A stretch of 64,000 nucleotides of DNA from Leisingera thetidis (lineage in GTDB: Bacteria; Pseudomonadota; Alphaproteobacteria; Rhodobacterales; Rhodobacteraceae), in the NCBI RefSeq assembly GCF_025857195.1, contig NZ_CP109787.1, positions 2,669,501-2,733,500 on the forward strand. The letters are read 5' to 3'. The position numbers were made by a program, and so were the translations under genes. Below, piece after piece: positions 19,125 through 27,944 of this stretch; position 1 is the first letter of the stretch; the number at the start of each line of letters is the position of its first letter. Under the pieces are notes generated by a model. That model searched no databases, was not told the DNA's origin, and saw nothing but the letters and a program-made list of their open reading frames with translations.

Positions 19125-19152
19125 GCAAAGGCGCCCCGCGGGGCGCCTTTGC
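19125..19152. terminator. Bidirectional palindromic terminator between ppaC and the chemoreceptor
   Basis: A perfect 28-bp palindrome with 14-base arms (GCAAAGGCGCCCCG) sits between two converging stops. On either strand the stem has A residues on its 5' side and TTTG on its 3' side, so it can act in both directions. Confidence 0.75.
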
Positions 19153-19178
19153 CGGCTGCGGCCGGTGCGCCGCCCCGC

Positions 19179-21107
19179 TCAGGCGGAATGGGCCAGCGGC
19201 TCTTCGCCGTCATCAGGCCAGACCTCGCTGCCATCGTTGAAGTCTTCCCAGATGGTTTCGCCCAGCGCCGCTTCCCTGGCCGCCGCTTCCCTGGCCGTCG
19301 GCGCCGGAGCCGGCCGGGGCGGTGCCGCCCGGGCCGCGGCGGGCTGATCCATCCCGGCAGCCGGCTGCGGTGCGGCGCCGCCGCCCTCGCGCAGAACGAA
19401 CTGGCCGACAAGCTGGTTGAGCCCTGCGGTTTCATCCGTCATGGCGCGGATCGCGGAACTTGATTCGTCCACCATCGAGGCGTTCTGCTGGGTCACCGCA
19501 TCCAGTTGCGAGACACCGATATTGATCTCGTTCAGCCCCTGCGCCTGTTCCGCGGCTTCGCTGGAGATGCCCGAAACCAGTTCGGCAATGTTGGAAACCT
19601 GGCTGACCACCGTGGCCAGCGCCTGCCCGGCGCCGTCCACTTTCTGCACCCCGTCCTGCACATGATCGGTGCTGGCACTGATCAGCGCCTTGATCTCGTT
19701 GGCCGCGTCGGAGGACCGCTGCGCCAGTGCCCTCACCTCGGAGGCCACCACGGCAAAGCCGCGCCCGACCTCGCCGGCCCGCGCCGCCTCGACACCGGCA
19801 TTCAGCGCCAGAAGATTGGTCTGGAAGGCAATGTCGTCGATCACCCCGATGATCTGCGAAATCTGGCTGGAGGAATTCTCGATCTCGTTCATTGCGGCAA
19901 TTGCGCCTTCGACAACCCGGCCGCTGCTTTCGACATCCTTGCGCGCAATCTCCACCGCCGACTGCACTTCCTGCGCATTGCGGGCCGAGGAGTTGACACT
20001 GGCCGTCATTTCCTCCAGCGCAGCCGCGGTTTCCTCCAGCGTGGCAGCCTGGCTTTCGGTCCGCGCCGACAGATCCACTGACGCGGCCTGGATCTCGTCC
20101 GATTGCCGCTGGATCCGGGCGCCGGCCTGGACCACTTCGGACATCAGCTCGTTCAGCTTGTCCACGGTTTCGTTGTAGTTCACCCGCAGCGGGTCGTAAT
20201 CGCCGCTGAAGGGGCTGGAAATCCGGTCGCAGAGATCGCCTTGCGACAGCCGCTGGAGGCCGCTGCGCAGCCGTTCGATCACCTGCTCGCTTTCCTCGCG
20301 CAGGGCATTCTGTTCTTCCAGGGCGGCAATCACCCGGGCCGAGACGGCGTCGATGTCCTTGGCGATCTCGCCGAAGTCATCCGAACGCATCCGGTCGGCG
20401 ACCTTGAGTCCCAGATCCCCTTCGGCCACTTCGCGCAGCGCCGCCCGCAGCCGCCCGATCGGCCGCACGATTGTCAGCGTCACATTGCGCGCGTTGTAGG
20501 CAATCACCACCAGCGCCGCCGCCGAGAACCCCGTCAGCAAATACAGCAACTGAAGGTCATGGGCCCGCGCCGCCTGCGCGGTCTGTTCCGCAAATGCCTT
20601 GATGTCCTTGCCCAGCGGCGCCAGCAGGAGATTGAGGGCCTTGTACTCGGATTGCAGCTGCGGCAGGCGGGCCCTGGCTGCTGCCGCATCCTTGAAGGCC
20701 AGATCCGCGACTTCCCCGGATATTTGGATGAAGGCTGCTGCCGCCGGCACAAGCTCCGCCACCTGCCGCCGGATGCCGCTGCTCATCTCCACCTTCTGCA
20801 AGGCCGCGACGGCCTTTTCCAGGGCTTGGGTGTCGCTGGAAAGCTTGGACTGCAATTCTTCCTTCTTGGCGGCCGGCCCGTCCGGCCCGACCAGGATCGC
20901 ATGCACCACGCCGGCTTCGATCGCGTCATGCATCTTGTCCACCATCAGCTCCTGCCGGATGATCTCGGTCGCACTGATCTGCCGCTCAAGCTCCAGCTCG
21001 CTTTGCCAGAGGCTGTAGACAGCCGCGGCGGCCAGGATGACAACGGAAACAGTCGAAATGACTCCCGACAGAACCAGACGGGTCTTCATGGGCATCGTAC
21101 GGAACAT
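19179..21107 (-). CDS. Methyl-accepting chemotaxis protein
   Basis: A chemoreceptor of 642 residues. TM1 is at about 12-31 (VISTVSVVILAAAAVYSLW), followed by a mainly helical periplasmic region of about 155 residues. TM2 is around 188-206 (LLYLLTGFSAAALVVIAY), then HAMP and a long coiled coil. The signalling tip with RAGEVGRGFAVVASEVRALA confirms the MCP class. Near the end, IWEDF resembles the xWxxF pentapeptide that tethers CheR/CheB. The start is ATG at 21105-21107 with GAGG upstream. The ligand is unknown. No che genes are in the window. Confidence 0.95.
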   Translation of the reverse strand: MFRTMPMKTRLVLSGVISTVSVVILAAAAVYSLWQSELELERQISATEIIRQELMVDKMHDAIEAGVVHAILVGPDGPAAKKEELQSKLSSDTQALEKAVAALQKVEMSSGIRRQVAELVPAAAAFIQISGEVADLAFKDAAAARARLPQLQSEYKALNLLLAPLGKDIKAFAEQTAQAARAHDLQLLYLLTGFSAAALVVIAYNARNVTLTIVRPIGRLRAALREVAEGDLGLKVADRMRSDDFGEIAKDIDAVSARVIAALEEQNALREESEQVIERLRSGLQRLSQGDLCDRISSPFSGDYDPLRVNYNETVDKLNELMSEVVQAGARIQRQSDEIQAASVDLSARTESQAATLEETAAALEEMTASVNSSARNAQEVQSAVEIARKDVESSGRVVEGAIAAMNEIENSSSQISQIIGVIDDIAFQTNLLALNAGVEAARAGEVGRGFAVVASEVRALAQRSSDAANEIKALISASTDHVQDGVQKVDGAGQALATVVSQVSNIAELVSGISSEAAEQAQGLNEINIGVSQLDAVTQQNASMVDESSSAIRAMTDETAGLNQLVGQFVLREGGGAAPQPAAGMDQPAAARAAPPRPAPAPTAREAAAREAALGETIWEDFNDGSEVWPDDGEEPLAHSA

Positions 21108-21343
21108 GGCGCATTCCCTCAAAGGTTGTTTCTATACCTTTAGGTTCAATCGATTAAGAAAGTGAAAAGAGCCCGGACAGCTCGCCCGGGAGGTGATTGC
21201 CCGCCGGAATCGGCAAGGCGGCGCCCCCGCCGGCGGATGCCCCGGGCCGGGCCGCTGGACGGCGGTGCGGCAGCCCGCCACTGGCCATTCCGCCGCGCCT
21301 CTGCCATAGCTGGCACACCGGAACCACGTGCGAAAGACCCGCC

Positions 21344-22219
21344 ATGACCCAGATCATCAACGCCCTGTCCGAAGTCTCCAGCCGCTACAAGGCGCTGTTT
21401 GTCGACCTCTGGGGCTGCGTGCACAACGGCATCACCGCCTTTCCCGATGCGGTGGCGGCGTTGCAGGCCTACCGCCGGCAGGGCGGCCTGGTGGTGCTGC
21501 TGACCAATTCGCCGAAGCCGCGGGCCGGCGTCGCCGCGCAGCTGGGCCAGTTCAACGTGCCCGATGATGCCTATGACACGATCTCGACCTCGGGCGATTC
21601 CGCGCGGGCGGCGATGTTCACCGGCGCGGTCGGCAACAAGGTCTATTTCATGGGCGAATGGGAGCGCGACGCGGGCTTCTTCGAGCCGCTGCACGTGATC
21701 CACGACCCGGTGGAGATCACCCGGGTGCCGCTGCAGGAGGCCGAGGGCATCGTCTGCTGCGGCCCGTTCGATCCGCAGGCCGACCCGGCGGTGAACCGGC
21801 CCGATTTCCTCTATGCCAAGCAGAAGGGCATGAAGCTGCTGTGCGCCAACCCCGATATCGTGGTGGACCGCGGCGACACGCGGGAATGGTGCGCGGGCGC
21901 GCTGGCGCGGCTCTATGCGGAGATGGGCGGCGAGAGCCTCTATTTCGGCAAGCCGCATCCGCCGATCTATGACCTGGCGCGGCGGCGGCTGGCGGAACTG
22001 GGCACGGACATCGCCGACGGCGACATCCTGGCGATCGGCGACGGGCCGCATACCGACATCGCCGGCGCCATGGGCGAAGGCATCGATTCCCTGTTCATCA
22101 CCGGCGGGCTGGCAGCCAGTGAGACAAAAACATCGGTCCAGCCGGACGCCGCGGCGCTGCAGTCCTATGCCGATCAGGAGCAGATCGCGCCGACCTATGC
22201 CATTGGTTTCCTGAGGTAA
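21344..22219 (+). CDS. TIGR01459 family HAD-type hydrolase (class IIA)
   Basis: A 291-residue class IIA HAD hydrolase. Motif I is FVDLWGCVHNG with Asp21, motif II is in VVLLTNSPKPR, and motifs III/IV come late as FGKPHPPIYD (about 205) and IGDGPHTDIAGA. The first motif has DLWG in place of the usual DxDG; TIGR01459 proteins show this substitution. NagD-like relatives dephosphorylate sugar or nucleotide phosphates, but this family has no proven substrate. ATG at 21344. Confidence 0.87.
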   Translation: MTQIINALSEVSSRYKALFVDLWGCVHNGITAFPDAVAALQAYRRQGGLVVLLTNSPKPRAGVAAQLGQFNVPDDAYDTISTSGDSARAAMFTGAVGNKVYFMGEWERDAGFFEPLHVIHDPVEITRVPLQEAEGIVCCGPFDPQADPAVNRPDFLYAKQKGMKLLCANPDIVVDRGDTREWCAGALARLYAEMGGESLYFGKPHPPIYDLARRRLAELGTDIADGDILAIGDGPHTDIAGAMGEGIDSLFITGGLAASETKTSVQPDAAALQSYADQEQIAPTYAIGFLR

Positions 22220-22273
22220 AATCCCTGTGCCCGGTGCGCCCCCCGCAGCCGGGCAAGCGCAGCAGCAGCGACA

Positions 22274-22298
22274 CCCCGCCGCAACCGGCGGGGTTTTT
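22274..22298 (+). terminator. Rho-independent terminator after the HAD gene
   Basis: An eight-pair stem (CCCCGCCG and CGGCGGGG) with a four-base loop is followed by TTTTT. It begins 55 bases after the HAD hydrolase stop. Confidence 0.88.
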
Positions 22299-22430
22299 CT
22301 TTGCCAGAAACCTCTTGATTTTCTGCAGCTGCAAAGTAATAAAGTTGCGCAAGCGGCCATCTTGGCGCGCAAAAGTTACAATGCCAGACGGTCAAGCAGC
22401 ACGAACACGGCCAGGCGAACGGAGGATGAG

Positions 22431-22874
22431 ATGTTGGACAACATGCCGCGCGGAACCATCTGCATCGAAGACATCGAGATGGGCATGGTGCGCTACCTGC
22501 GCAAAACCATCACCGACGAGGACATCCAGATGTTCGCCGAGGTCTCCACCGACCGCAACCCGGTGCATCTGGACGACGACTATGCGCAGGACACCATCTT
22601 TCAGGGCCGGATTGCGCATGGGATGCTCACGGCAGGTCTGATCTCGGCGGTGATCGGCGAGCAGCTGCCCGGCCACGGCACCATCTACATGAGCCAGTCG
22701 CTGAAGTTCCTGGCGCCGGTGCGCCCCGGCGACATGGTGCTGGCGGAGGTCGAGGTGACCGACATCGTGATCGACAAGCGCCGGGTCAAGCTGGAGTGCC
22801 GCTGCATGGTGGACGGCAAGAAGGTGCTGGTCGGCGAGGCCATGGTGATGGCGCCCTCGCGCAAGTTCGACTGA
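22431..22874 (+). CDS. MaoC family (R)-specific enoyl-CoA hydratase-like protein
   Basis: A 147-residue single hot-dog domain with the hydratase-2 catalytic motif STDRNPVHLDDDYA: Asp41 and His46 are the expected catalytic pair. FQGRIAHGMLTAGL follows and forms the substrate tunnel. It probably hydrates trans-2-enoyl-CoA to (R)-3-hydroxyacyl-CoA, as in polyhydroxyalkanoate or fatty acid metabolism, or acts on a related acyl-CoA. GGAGG lies four bases before the ATG. The gene is flanked by a terminator upstream and a long gene-free region downstream, so it is probably monocistronic. Confidence 0.9.
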   Translation: MLDNMPRGTICIEDIEMGMVRYLRKTITDEDIQMFAEVSTDRNPVHLDDDYAQDTIFQGRIAHGMLTAGLISAVIGEQLPGHGTIYMSQSLKFLAPVRPGDMVLAEVEVTDIVIDKRRVKLECRCMVDGKKVLVGEAMVMAPSRKFD

Positions 22875-23421
22875 ATTTTCCGGTTCGCAGCGGTTTCAGC
22901 CGCCGGGGGCCCTTGCCCTTGGCGGTTTGTCTTTGCCGGTCTGTGTTGTTCCGCTCTTTCCGTTCGGTTCTGCGCTGGGTCCCGTTTCAGGGGGCGGCGC
23001 CGCCGGGTGGAGGTGGACAGACCCCGCCGGGGGCCTGCTCGGACAAGCTGGCTTGGACGACCCCCTTTTTATCGGGGCCGGTCTCCGGGTGGTGCGCAGG
23101 CAGCCGCACAGATGCCTGCGCCTCGTCTCATGGCCCTTGCGCGGGGCCATGGCGGGGGATCGCGATCATTTGGGAGAATGCCATAAGGCCGTGAGGATTG
23201 CGTGAAGGGGGCGTGCGCCGGGGGCGCAACGCCTTGCGCGAGGAGATACCATCTCGCCGGGAGCAAAGCGCGCAGCGCCGCCGGGCAAACGCCTGCCCGT
23301 CCCACTGGGATGGCGCGCGCCCGGCGCCTGCGGCTTGATTCCGGACGGGTCTGCGTTGGTTGCCGCCCTCCCCCGCCACTGGCCGCTTGAACCGCCGCGC
23401 GGGTGCGGGTACGGATGCGCC
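22875..23421. other. Gene-free region between maoC-like gene and ribF (547 bp)
   Basis: I see no convincing gene here; the open frames have no good starts and atypical composition. It holds a hairpin ending in CCCCC and TTTTT at 23029-23070 that could terminate the upstream gene or a small RNA, and an inverted repeat GAGAT-ACC-ATCTC around 23241-23253 in GC-rich sequence. It may carry the ribF promoter, which I cannot place. Confidence 0.5.
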
Positions 23422-24354
23422 ATGCGTATCGTCAGAGATTATGAATTCGTCGAACACCAGGACCGGGGCGCCACCGTCGCCATCGGCAACTTCGACGGCG
23501 TGCACCTGGGCCATCAGTCGGTGATCGAGCTGGCCCGCAAGGCCGCGCCCGGGGCGCCGCTGGGGGTGATGACATTCGAGCCGCACCCGCGCGAGTTCTT
23601 TGCCCCCGATGCGCCGCCGTTCCGGCTGATGCGGCCGGACACCAGAGCGCACCGGCTGGAGAAGCTGGGGGTGGAGCGGCTCTATGAGCTGAATTTCAAC
23701 ACCGCGCTGTCGAGCCTGACGCCGGAGGAGTTCGCCCGCGACGTGATCGCCAAGGGGCTGGGGCTGCGCCATGTGGTGGTGGGCGCTGATTTCTGTTTCG
23801 GCAAGGGCCGCGCGGGCGATGCCGAAGACCTGAAGCGGTTCGGCGAACAGTACGGTTTCGGCGTCACCATCGCGCCGCTGATGGAATATTCCGCGCATGC
23901 GGTCTCCTCCACCGCGATCCGCAATGCGCTGAGCGAGGGGCGCCCGGGGGATGCCAAGGAGATGCTGGGCCACTGGCACCGGATCGAGGGCGTGGTGATC
24001 GGCGGCGAGCAGCGCGGCCGCGAGCTGGGCTTTCCCACTGCCAACATGTCGATCGACGGGCTGCACCAGCCGCGCTTCGGCGTCTATGCGGTGCTGGTCG
24101 ATGTGCTGGACGGGCCGCTTGCCGGCAGCTATCACGGCGCCGCCTCGATCGGGGTCAGGCCGATGTTCGGCGGCGTGGTGCCCAATATCGAGACCTTCCT
24201 GTTCGATTTCTCCGGCGACCTGTACGGCGCGACGCTGTCGGTGGGGCTGGTGGAATTCCTTCGGCCGGAGCTGAAGTTCGACGGGCTGGAGGCGCTGATT
24301 GCCCAGATGGAGGCGGATTGCGCCGAGGCGCGCAAGATCCTGGCGGCACTATGA
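23422..24354 (+). CDS. ribF: Bifunctional riboflavin kinase / FAD synthetase RibF
   Basis: A 310-residue enzyme making FMN from riboflavin and then FAD. The N-terminal FAD synthetase domain has GNFDGVHLGH (22-31) and the late VSSTAIRNAL motif of nucleotidyltransferases. The C-terminal riboflavin kinase domain carries GRELGFPTANM (about 197-207) with the PTAN signature, then RFGVYAV and GGVVPNIETFLFDF. The length is typical. The stop overlaps the ATG of the YcgN-like gene (ATGA). A long, gene-free region precedes it; no FMN riboswitch was recognised there. Confidence 0.96.
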   Translation: MRIVRDYEFVEHQDRGATVAIGNFDGVHLGHQSVIELARKAAPGAPLGVMTFEPHPREFFAPDAPPFRLMRPDTRAHRLEKLGVERLYELNFNTALSSLTPEEFARDVIAKGLGLRHVVVGADFCFGKGRAGDAEDLKRFGEQYGFGVTIAPLMEYSAHAVSSTAIRNALSEGRPGDAKEMLGHWHRIEGVVIGGEQRGRELGFPTANMSIDGLHQPRFGVYAVLVDVLDGPLAGSYHGAASIGVRPMFGGVVPNIETFLFDFSGDLYGATLSVGLVEFLRPELKFDGLEALIAQMEADCAEARKILAAL

Positions 24355-24833
24355 AACAGGGCAAGGACGTGATCGACCGCTCGGGCCTGGGCAAGCGTTT
24401 CTGGGAGAAGAAGCCGCTTGCGAAGCTGAACCAGAAGGAATGGGAAGCGCTGTGCGACGGCTGCGGCAAGTGCTGCCTGAACAAGCTGGAGGACGAGGAC
24501 ACCGGCGAGGTGGCGCTGACCCGGGTTGCCTGCCGCCTGCTGGACGACGCCACCTGCCGCTGCGCGCAGTATCCGATCCGCCACCAGTTCGTGCCGGAGT
24601 GCATCGTGCTGAAGCCCGGCAACCTGGACACCCACGCCTACTGGATGCCGCAAACCTGCGCCTACCGGCTGCTGTGGGAGGGCAAGCCGCTGCCGGACTG
24701 GCATCCGCTGCTGACCGGCACCCCCGAGAGCGTGCATGAGGCCGGGGTCTCGGTGCGCGGCTGGACGGTCTCGGAGTTCGAGATTTCCGAGGACGACTGG
24801 GAAGACCACATCATCGACGAACCCCTGGGCTGA
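24351..24833 (+). CDS. YcgN family cysteine cluster protein (UPF0260)
   Basis: A 160-residue protein with many conserved cysteines. CDGCGKCC at about 36-43 and later pairs (CRCAQYP, ECIVL, TCAYR) match the YcgN/UPF0260 family, which resembles Fe-S or zinc-binding CxxCxxxC proteins. A conserved acidic C-terminus (FEISEDDWEDHIID) follows. The function is unproven. The ATG overlaps the ribF stop by four bases, so it is probably translated along with the flavin enzyme. Confidence 0.9.
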   Translation: MKQGKDVIDRSGLGKRFWEKKPLAKLNQKEWEALCDGCGKCCLNKLEDEDTGEVALTRVACRLLDDATCRCAQYPIRHQFVPECIVLKPGNLDTHAYWMPQTCAYRLLWEGKPLPDWHPLLTGTPESVHEAGVSVRGWTVSEFEISEDDWEDHIIDEPLG

Positions 24834-25021
24834 GGCCGCTGCGGCGGCCGGTTTGGAGGCTGGTCCGGCGGCTGGACCGGGCGCAGCGGATTTGACCTGA
24901 ATTCAACGCAACTCAAGGTTGCAATCCACCCCCGCCCCTGCCCAGAATGAACGCGCCGGCTGCAGCGCTGCCTGCCGTGGCGCCGCTGCCGGCCGGGCGC
25001 AGAGCAAGGGGGCGGACGCTT

Positions 25022-25228
25022 ATGCCGTTTGAGCATGGAACATATTTCACCGAAACCGACGAGCGCAGCGCCAGGGCTTTTCTTGCCGGCCAGGGGCTGA
25101 CGCCGCAGCAAGCCGCCGACATCCGCGCCTGGCACCGGTCCCGGCTGAGCGCGCAACTGTCGCTGTGGTCATCACTGGCGGCAGCGGCGGGCATCGCCCT
25201 GGGGTTTGTCCTCGCGCAGCTGTTCTGA
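25022..25228 (+). CDS. Small membrane protein of unknown function
   Basis: A 68-residue protein from the ATG at 25022 (GGGGGCGG seven bases upstream). The first 45 residues are soluble and contain FLAGQGLTPQQAADIRAWH. A single hydrophobic segment follows (about 47-67, LWSSLAAAAGIALGFVLAQLF) and ends the protein, which fits a tail-anchored inner-membrane peptide. I do not recognise a family. A longer in-frame start at 24947 exists but has no good ribosome-binding site. The frame may be real because of the strong SD and the clean membrane tail. Confidence 0.55.
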   Translation: MPFEHGTYFTETDERSARAFLAGQGLTPQQAADIRAWHRSRLSAQLSLWSSLAAAAGIALGFVLAQLF

Positions 25229-25320
25229 CCCCGCGGCCGGCCATTCACGGCTTGGCAGCAGCCCGGGGCTGGATTAGGTCTGTCTGCGGAACGCCGCAAC
25301 CCCGCAAAGGACCCAGACCG

Positions 25321-26355
25321 ATGCATTTTGCCTCTGACAATTCCGGCCCGGTGCCGCAGCAGATCCTGGACGCGCTGGCCAGGGCCAACACCGGCTATGC
25401 CATGGGCTATGGCGCGGAGGCGGAGATGGCAGAGGTGACGGCGCGCATCCGCACCCTCTTCGAGGCGCCGGACGCCGCGGTGTACCTGGTGGCCACCGGC
25501 ACCGCCGCCAATGTGCTGGCCCTGTCGGCGCTGGCGCAGCCCTGGCAGACAATCTTCTGCACCCGGCCCGCGCATATCCTGCAGGATGAATGCAACGGGC
25601 CGGAGTTCTTTACCGGCGGCGCCAAGCTGACGCCGGTCACCGAGGCCGGCAAAATGACGCCGGAGGCCCTGCGCGCCGCCATCGACGGCGAGGAGACCCG
25701 CGGCGTGCACGGGCCGCAGCGGGGGCCGGTGTCGCTGTCGCAGGTGACCGAGCTAGGCACGGTCTATTCCGCCGGCGAGCTCGGGGCGCTGTGCGGCGTG
25801 GCCCGGGACCACCGCCTGCCGGTGCATATGGACGGCGCCCGTTTCGCCAATGCGCTGGTCTCTCTGGGATGCACGCCCGCCGAGATGACCTGGAAAGCGG
25901 GGGTGGATGCGGTCTCCTTTGGCGGCACCAAGAACGGCTGCCTGGGGGTTGAGGCGGTGATCTTCTTTGATCCCGCGCACGCGCAGGCGTTCGAGTACCG
26001 GCGCAAGCGCGGCGCGCATCTGTTTTCCAAGCACCGCTATCTGTCGGCGCAGATGCTGGCCTATCTGACCGACGATCTGTGGCTGGAGAATGCGCGCGCG
26101 GCCAACGCGAAATGCGCCCTGCTGGCGGATGGGCTGCGGGCCGCGGGCGCTGACTTCGCGCACCAGCCGCAGGCCAACATGATTTTTGCCGCCCTGCCCC
26201 GCGCAACCCACCGGAAACTGTTTGCGGCCGGCGCCGTCTACCACTTGTGGGAGGGCGGGATGGCGGGGCCTGAAGACGAACCGGTCACCGCCCGGTTCGT
26301 CTGCGACTGGTCCCTCCCGGAGCAGGAGATCAGCGCCTTTCTCGCCCTGCTGTGA
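25321..26355 (+). CDS. Low-specificity L-threonine aldolase-like PLP enzyme
   Basis: A 344-residue fold-type I PLP enzyme. The N-terminal FASDNSGPVPQQIL, the VATGTAANVLAL segment, HMDGARFANAL with the Asp that contacts the pyridine nitrogen, and SFGGTKNG with catalytic Lys204 all match the beta-eliminating-lyase family that includes LtaE. It should cleave L-threonine or L-allo-threonine to glycine and acetaldehyde. ATG at 25321 follows an AAAGGA site. A convergent-end repeat follows the stop. Confidence 0.92.
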   Translation: MHFASDNSGPVPQQILDALARANTGYAMGYGAEAEMAEVTARIRTLFEAPDAAVYLVATGTAANVLALSALAQPWQTIFCTRPAHILQDECNGPEFFTGGAKLTPVTEAGKMTPEALRAAIDGEETRGVHGPQRGPVSLSQVTELGTVYSAGELGALCGVARDHRLPVHMDGARFANALVSLGCTPAEMTWKAGVDAVSFGGTKNGCLGVEAVIFFDPAHAQAFEYRRKRGAHLFSKHRYLSAQMLAYLTDDLWLENARAANAKCALLADGLRAAGADFAHQPQANMIFAALPRATHRKLFAAGAVYHLWEGGMAGPEDEPVTARFVCDWSLPEQEISAFLALL

Positions 26356-26362
26356 GGCCGGC

Positions 26363-26423
26363 AGGGGGCTCTGCCCCCGGCCCGGACGGGCCTCCCCCGG
26401 AGTATTTGCGGCCAGAAAGAAGC
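26363..26423. repeat. Convergent-end intergenic repeat, copy 2
   Basis: The hairpin GGGGGCTCTGCCCCC is followed by CCCCCGGAGTATTT and CCAGAAAGAAGC. It sits between the converging ltaE-like gene and the alpha/beta hydrolase gene. It shares the motif order of copies at 8383, 51777 and 58654. Confidence 0.65.
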
Positions 26424-26440
26424 GGCAGCCGGCGCGTGCT

Positions 26441-27238
26441 TCAGCCGCCCGCCCAGAGCTTGCGCAGCAGCTGCGCCGTCTCCTCCGGATGGCTCACCGG
26501 CAGCATGTGGCCTGCACCGGGCACCGCGGCGGTGCGGGCATCGGGCAGGCGGCGGGCCAGGCCCGCGGCAATGCTTGCCATCACCGGCGGGCTGCCGGTG
26601 CCGGTGAGCAGCAGCGCCGGCATCGCGGCCCGCTCCAGCGCGCCGGGCGCCAGGGTGCCGTTCTCATCCAGGTAGAGCGTGCTGTAGCTCGCCGGGATCA
26701 CCGGCAGCGCCCGCATCATGGCGGCGCGGGACGGCTCCGGCAGGTCCGGCCACCTGGGGTAGCCTGGCCCCCACATCCGGTTGAACAGGCGGGTGGCCAG
26801 TTCCACATCGCCGGCGGCCCAGGCCGCATCGATGGGCCGGCTCCGGGCCTCCACTGCGGCCAGCGCCGCCGGATCATCCGCCTTGGCGACGGCAAACAGC
26901 ACCGGCTCGATCAATGCGAGGCTGCGCACCAGATCCGGCCGGGCCATCGCCATCCGCAGCGCCACGGTGGCGCCGAAGGAATGGCCCAGCAGATCCACCG
27001 GTTCCTGGAGCAGCGCCAGCCCGGCCTGCACGTTCAGCAGCTGGTAGTTGCCCTGCCCGTCCCAGTCCGGGCTGCGGCCGTGGCTGAGCATGTCGAAGGC
27101 GGTGAGGGTTGCCTCCTCTGCCAGCACCCCGGCCAGTCCGCGCCAGGCGCCGGAATGGGCCAGCGAGCAATGCACCGCCAGCAGCTGCCGCGGGCCCGCC
27201 CCGAAGCTGCGGGCGAAGACCCGCGGCCGCTGGCTCAC
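26441..27238 (-). CDS. Alpha/beta fold hydrolase
   Basis: A 265-residue cytoplasmic hydrolase. The nucleophile elbow is LLGHSFGA with Ser87, the acid lies in a later strand around LLLTGTGSPPV, and the His is in PGAGHMLPVSHPEE (about 244). This is the esterase/C-C hydrolase or epoxide-hydrolase class; the specific reaction cannot be set. The ATG overlaps the stop of the DsbA-like isomerase gene by four bases. Confidence 0.87.
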   Translation of the reverse strand: MSQRPRVFARSFGAGPRQLLAVHCSLAHSGAWRGLAGVLAEEATLTAFDMLSHGRSPDWDGQGNYQLLNVQAGLALLQEPVDLLGHSFGATVALRMAMARPDLVRSLALIEPVLFAVAKADDPAALAAVEARSRPIDAAWAAGDVELATRLFNRMWGPGYPRWPDLPEPSRAAMMRALPVIPASYSTLYLDENGTLAPGALERAAMPALLLTGTGSPPVMASIAAGLARRLPDARTAAVPGAGHMLPVSHPEETAQLLRKLWAGG

Positions 27239-27837
27239 GCCGCCTGCCCCGCCAGATGCGTCTCCAGATCCTCCAGCCGGTCCTGGCCCCAGAACCGTGC
27301 ACCGTCCGCCATCACCCAGAACGGCGCGCCGAAGACGCCGGCCTTGACGGCATCCTCGAGGTTTTGCGCATAGCTTTCCGCGCCGGCCAGGAGGCCGCTG
27401 TCGGCCAGCGCGGGGTCGAAGCCGGCGCCATCGAGGCAGGCGCGGATCACCGCGCCGTCCGCGATGTCCCTGTCCTCGGCCCAGCAGGCGCGCAGGATCG
27501 AATGCACCAGCCTGCCGATGTCACCGCCGCCCGCCTGTTGCGCCGCGATGATGGCATAAGCGGACGGTGCGGCATTGGCCGGCCAGTGCGCGGGCTTGAG
27601 ATTGATGGGCAGGCCCAGCTTGGCCGCCTGCCGTTCCAGCTCGATCAGCCGGTATTGCTGCCGTGCCGGGTGGCGCTCGCCCGGGGGGGTGCCGCCGGTG
27701 CGGGCAAACAGCGCCAGGATGTCCAGCGGCTTGCAGGTCAGCGATGCGCCGTGGCGGGCGGCGATCTGCCACGGGCGGGTGCCGGCCAGATAGGTAAATG
27801 GCGACAGGGTTGAGAAGTAGAAATCCAGGGCAGCCAT
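27235..27837 (-). CDS. 2-hydroxychromene-2-carboxylate isomerase-like DsbA family protein
   Basis: A 200-residue thioredoxin-like protein of the DsbA/kappa-GST type. The N-terminal STLSPFTYLA has Ser-Pro in the position of the CxxC motif, typical of glutathione-dependent hydroxychromene-carboxylate isomerases in aromatic degradation. The C-terminal GVFGAPFWVMADG contains the cis-Pro loop. No other naphthalene-type genes are nearby, so it may use another glutathione-linked substrate. It is coupled to the hydrolase downstream. Confidence 0.87.
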   Translation of the reverse strand: MAALDFYFSTLSPFTYLAGTRPWQIAARHGASLTCKPLDILALFARTGGTPPGERHPARQQYRLIELERQAAKLGLPINLKPAHWPANAAPSAYAIIAAQQAGGGDIGRLVHSILRACWAEDRDIADGAVIRACLDGAGFDPALADSGLLAGAESYAQNLEDAVKAGVFGAPFWVMADGARFWGQDRLEDLETHLAGQAA

Positions 27838-27944
27838 CGGTTGTATCTCCCGCTTAGAACTTTGCGCGAGGGTAAGTGCATGCTAAGCGGGGTTCAATAT
27901 CACGAATCTGACACATTGCCATTGCTGCCTGGGGATCACAGCCA

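Noticed and set aside
22875..23421. SRP RNA, RNase P RNA or tmRNA
   Set aside because: None of the diagnostic conserved sequences of these RNAs were found by eye.
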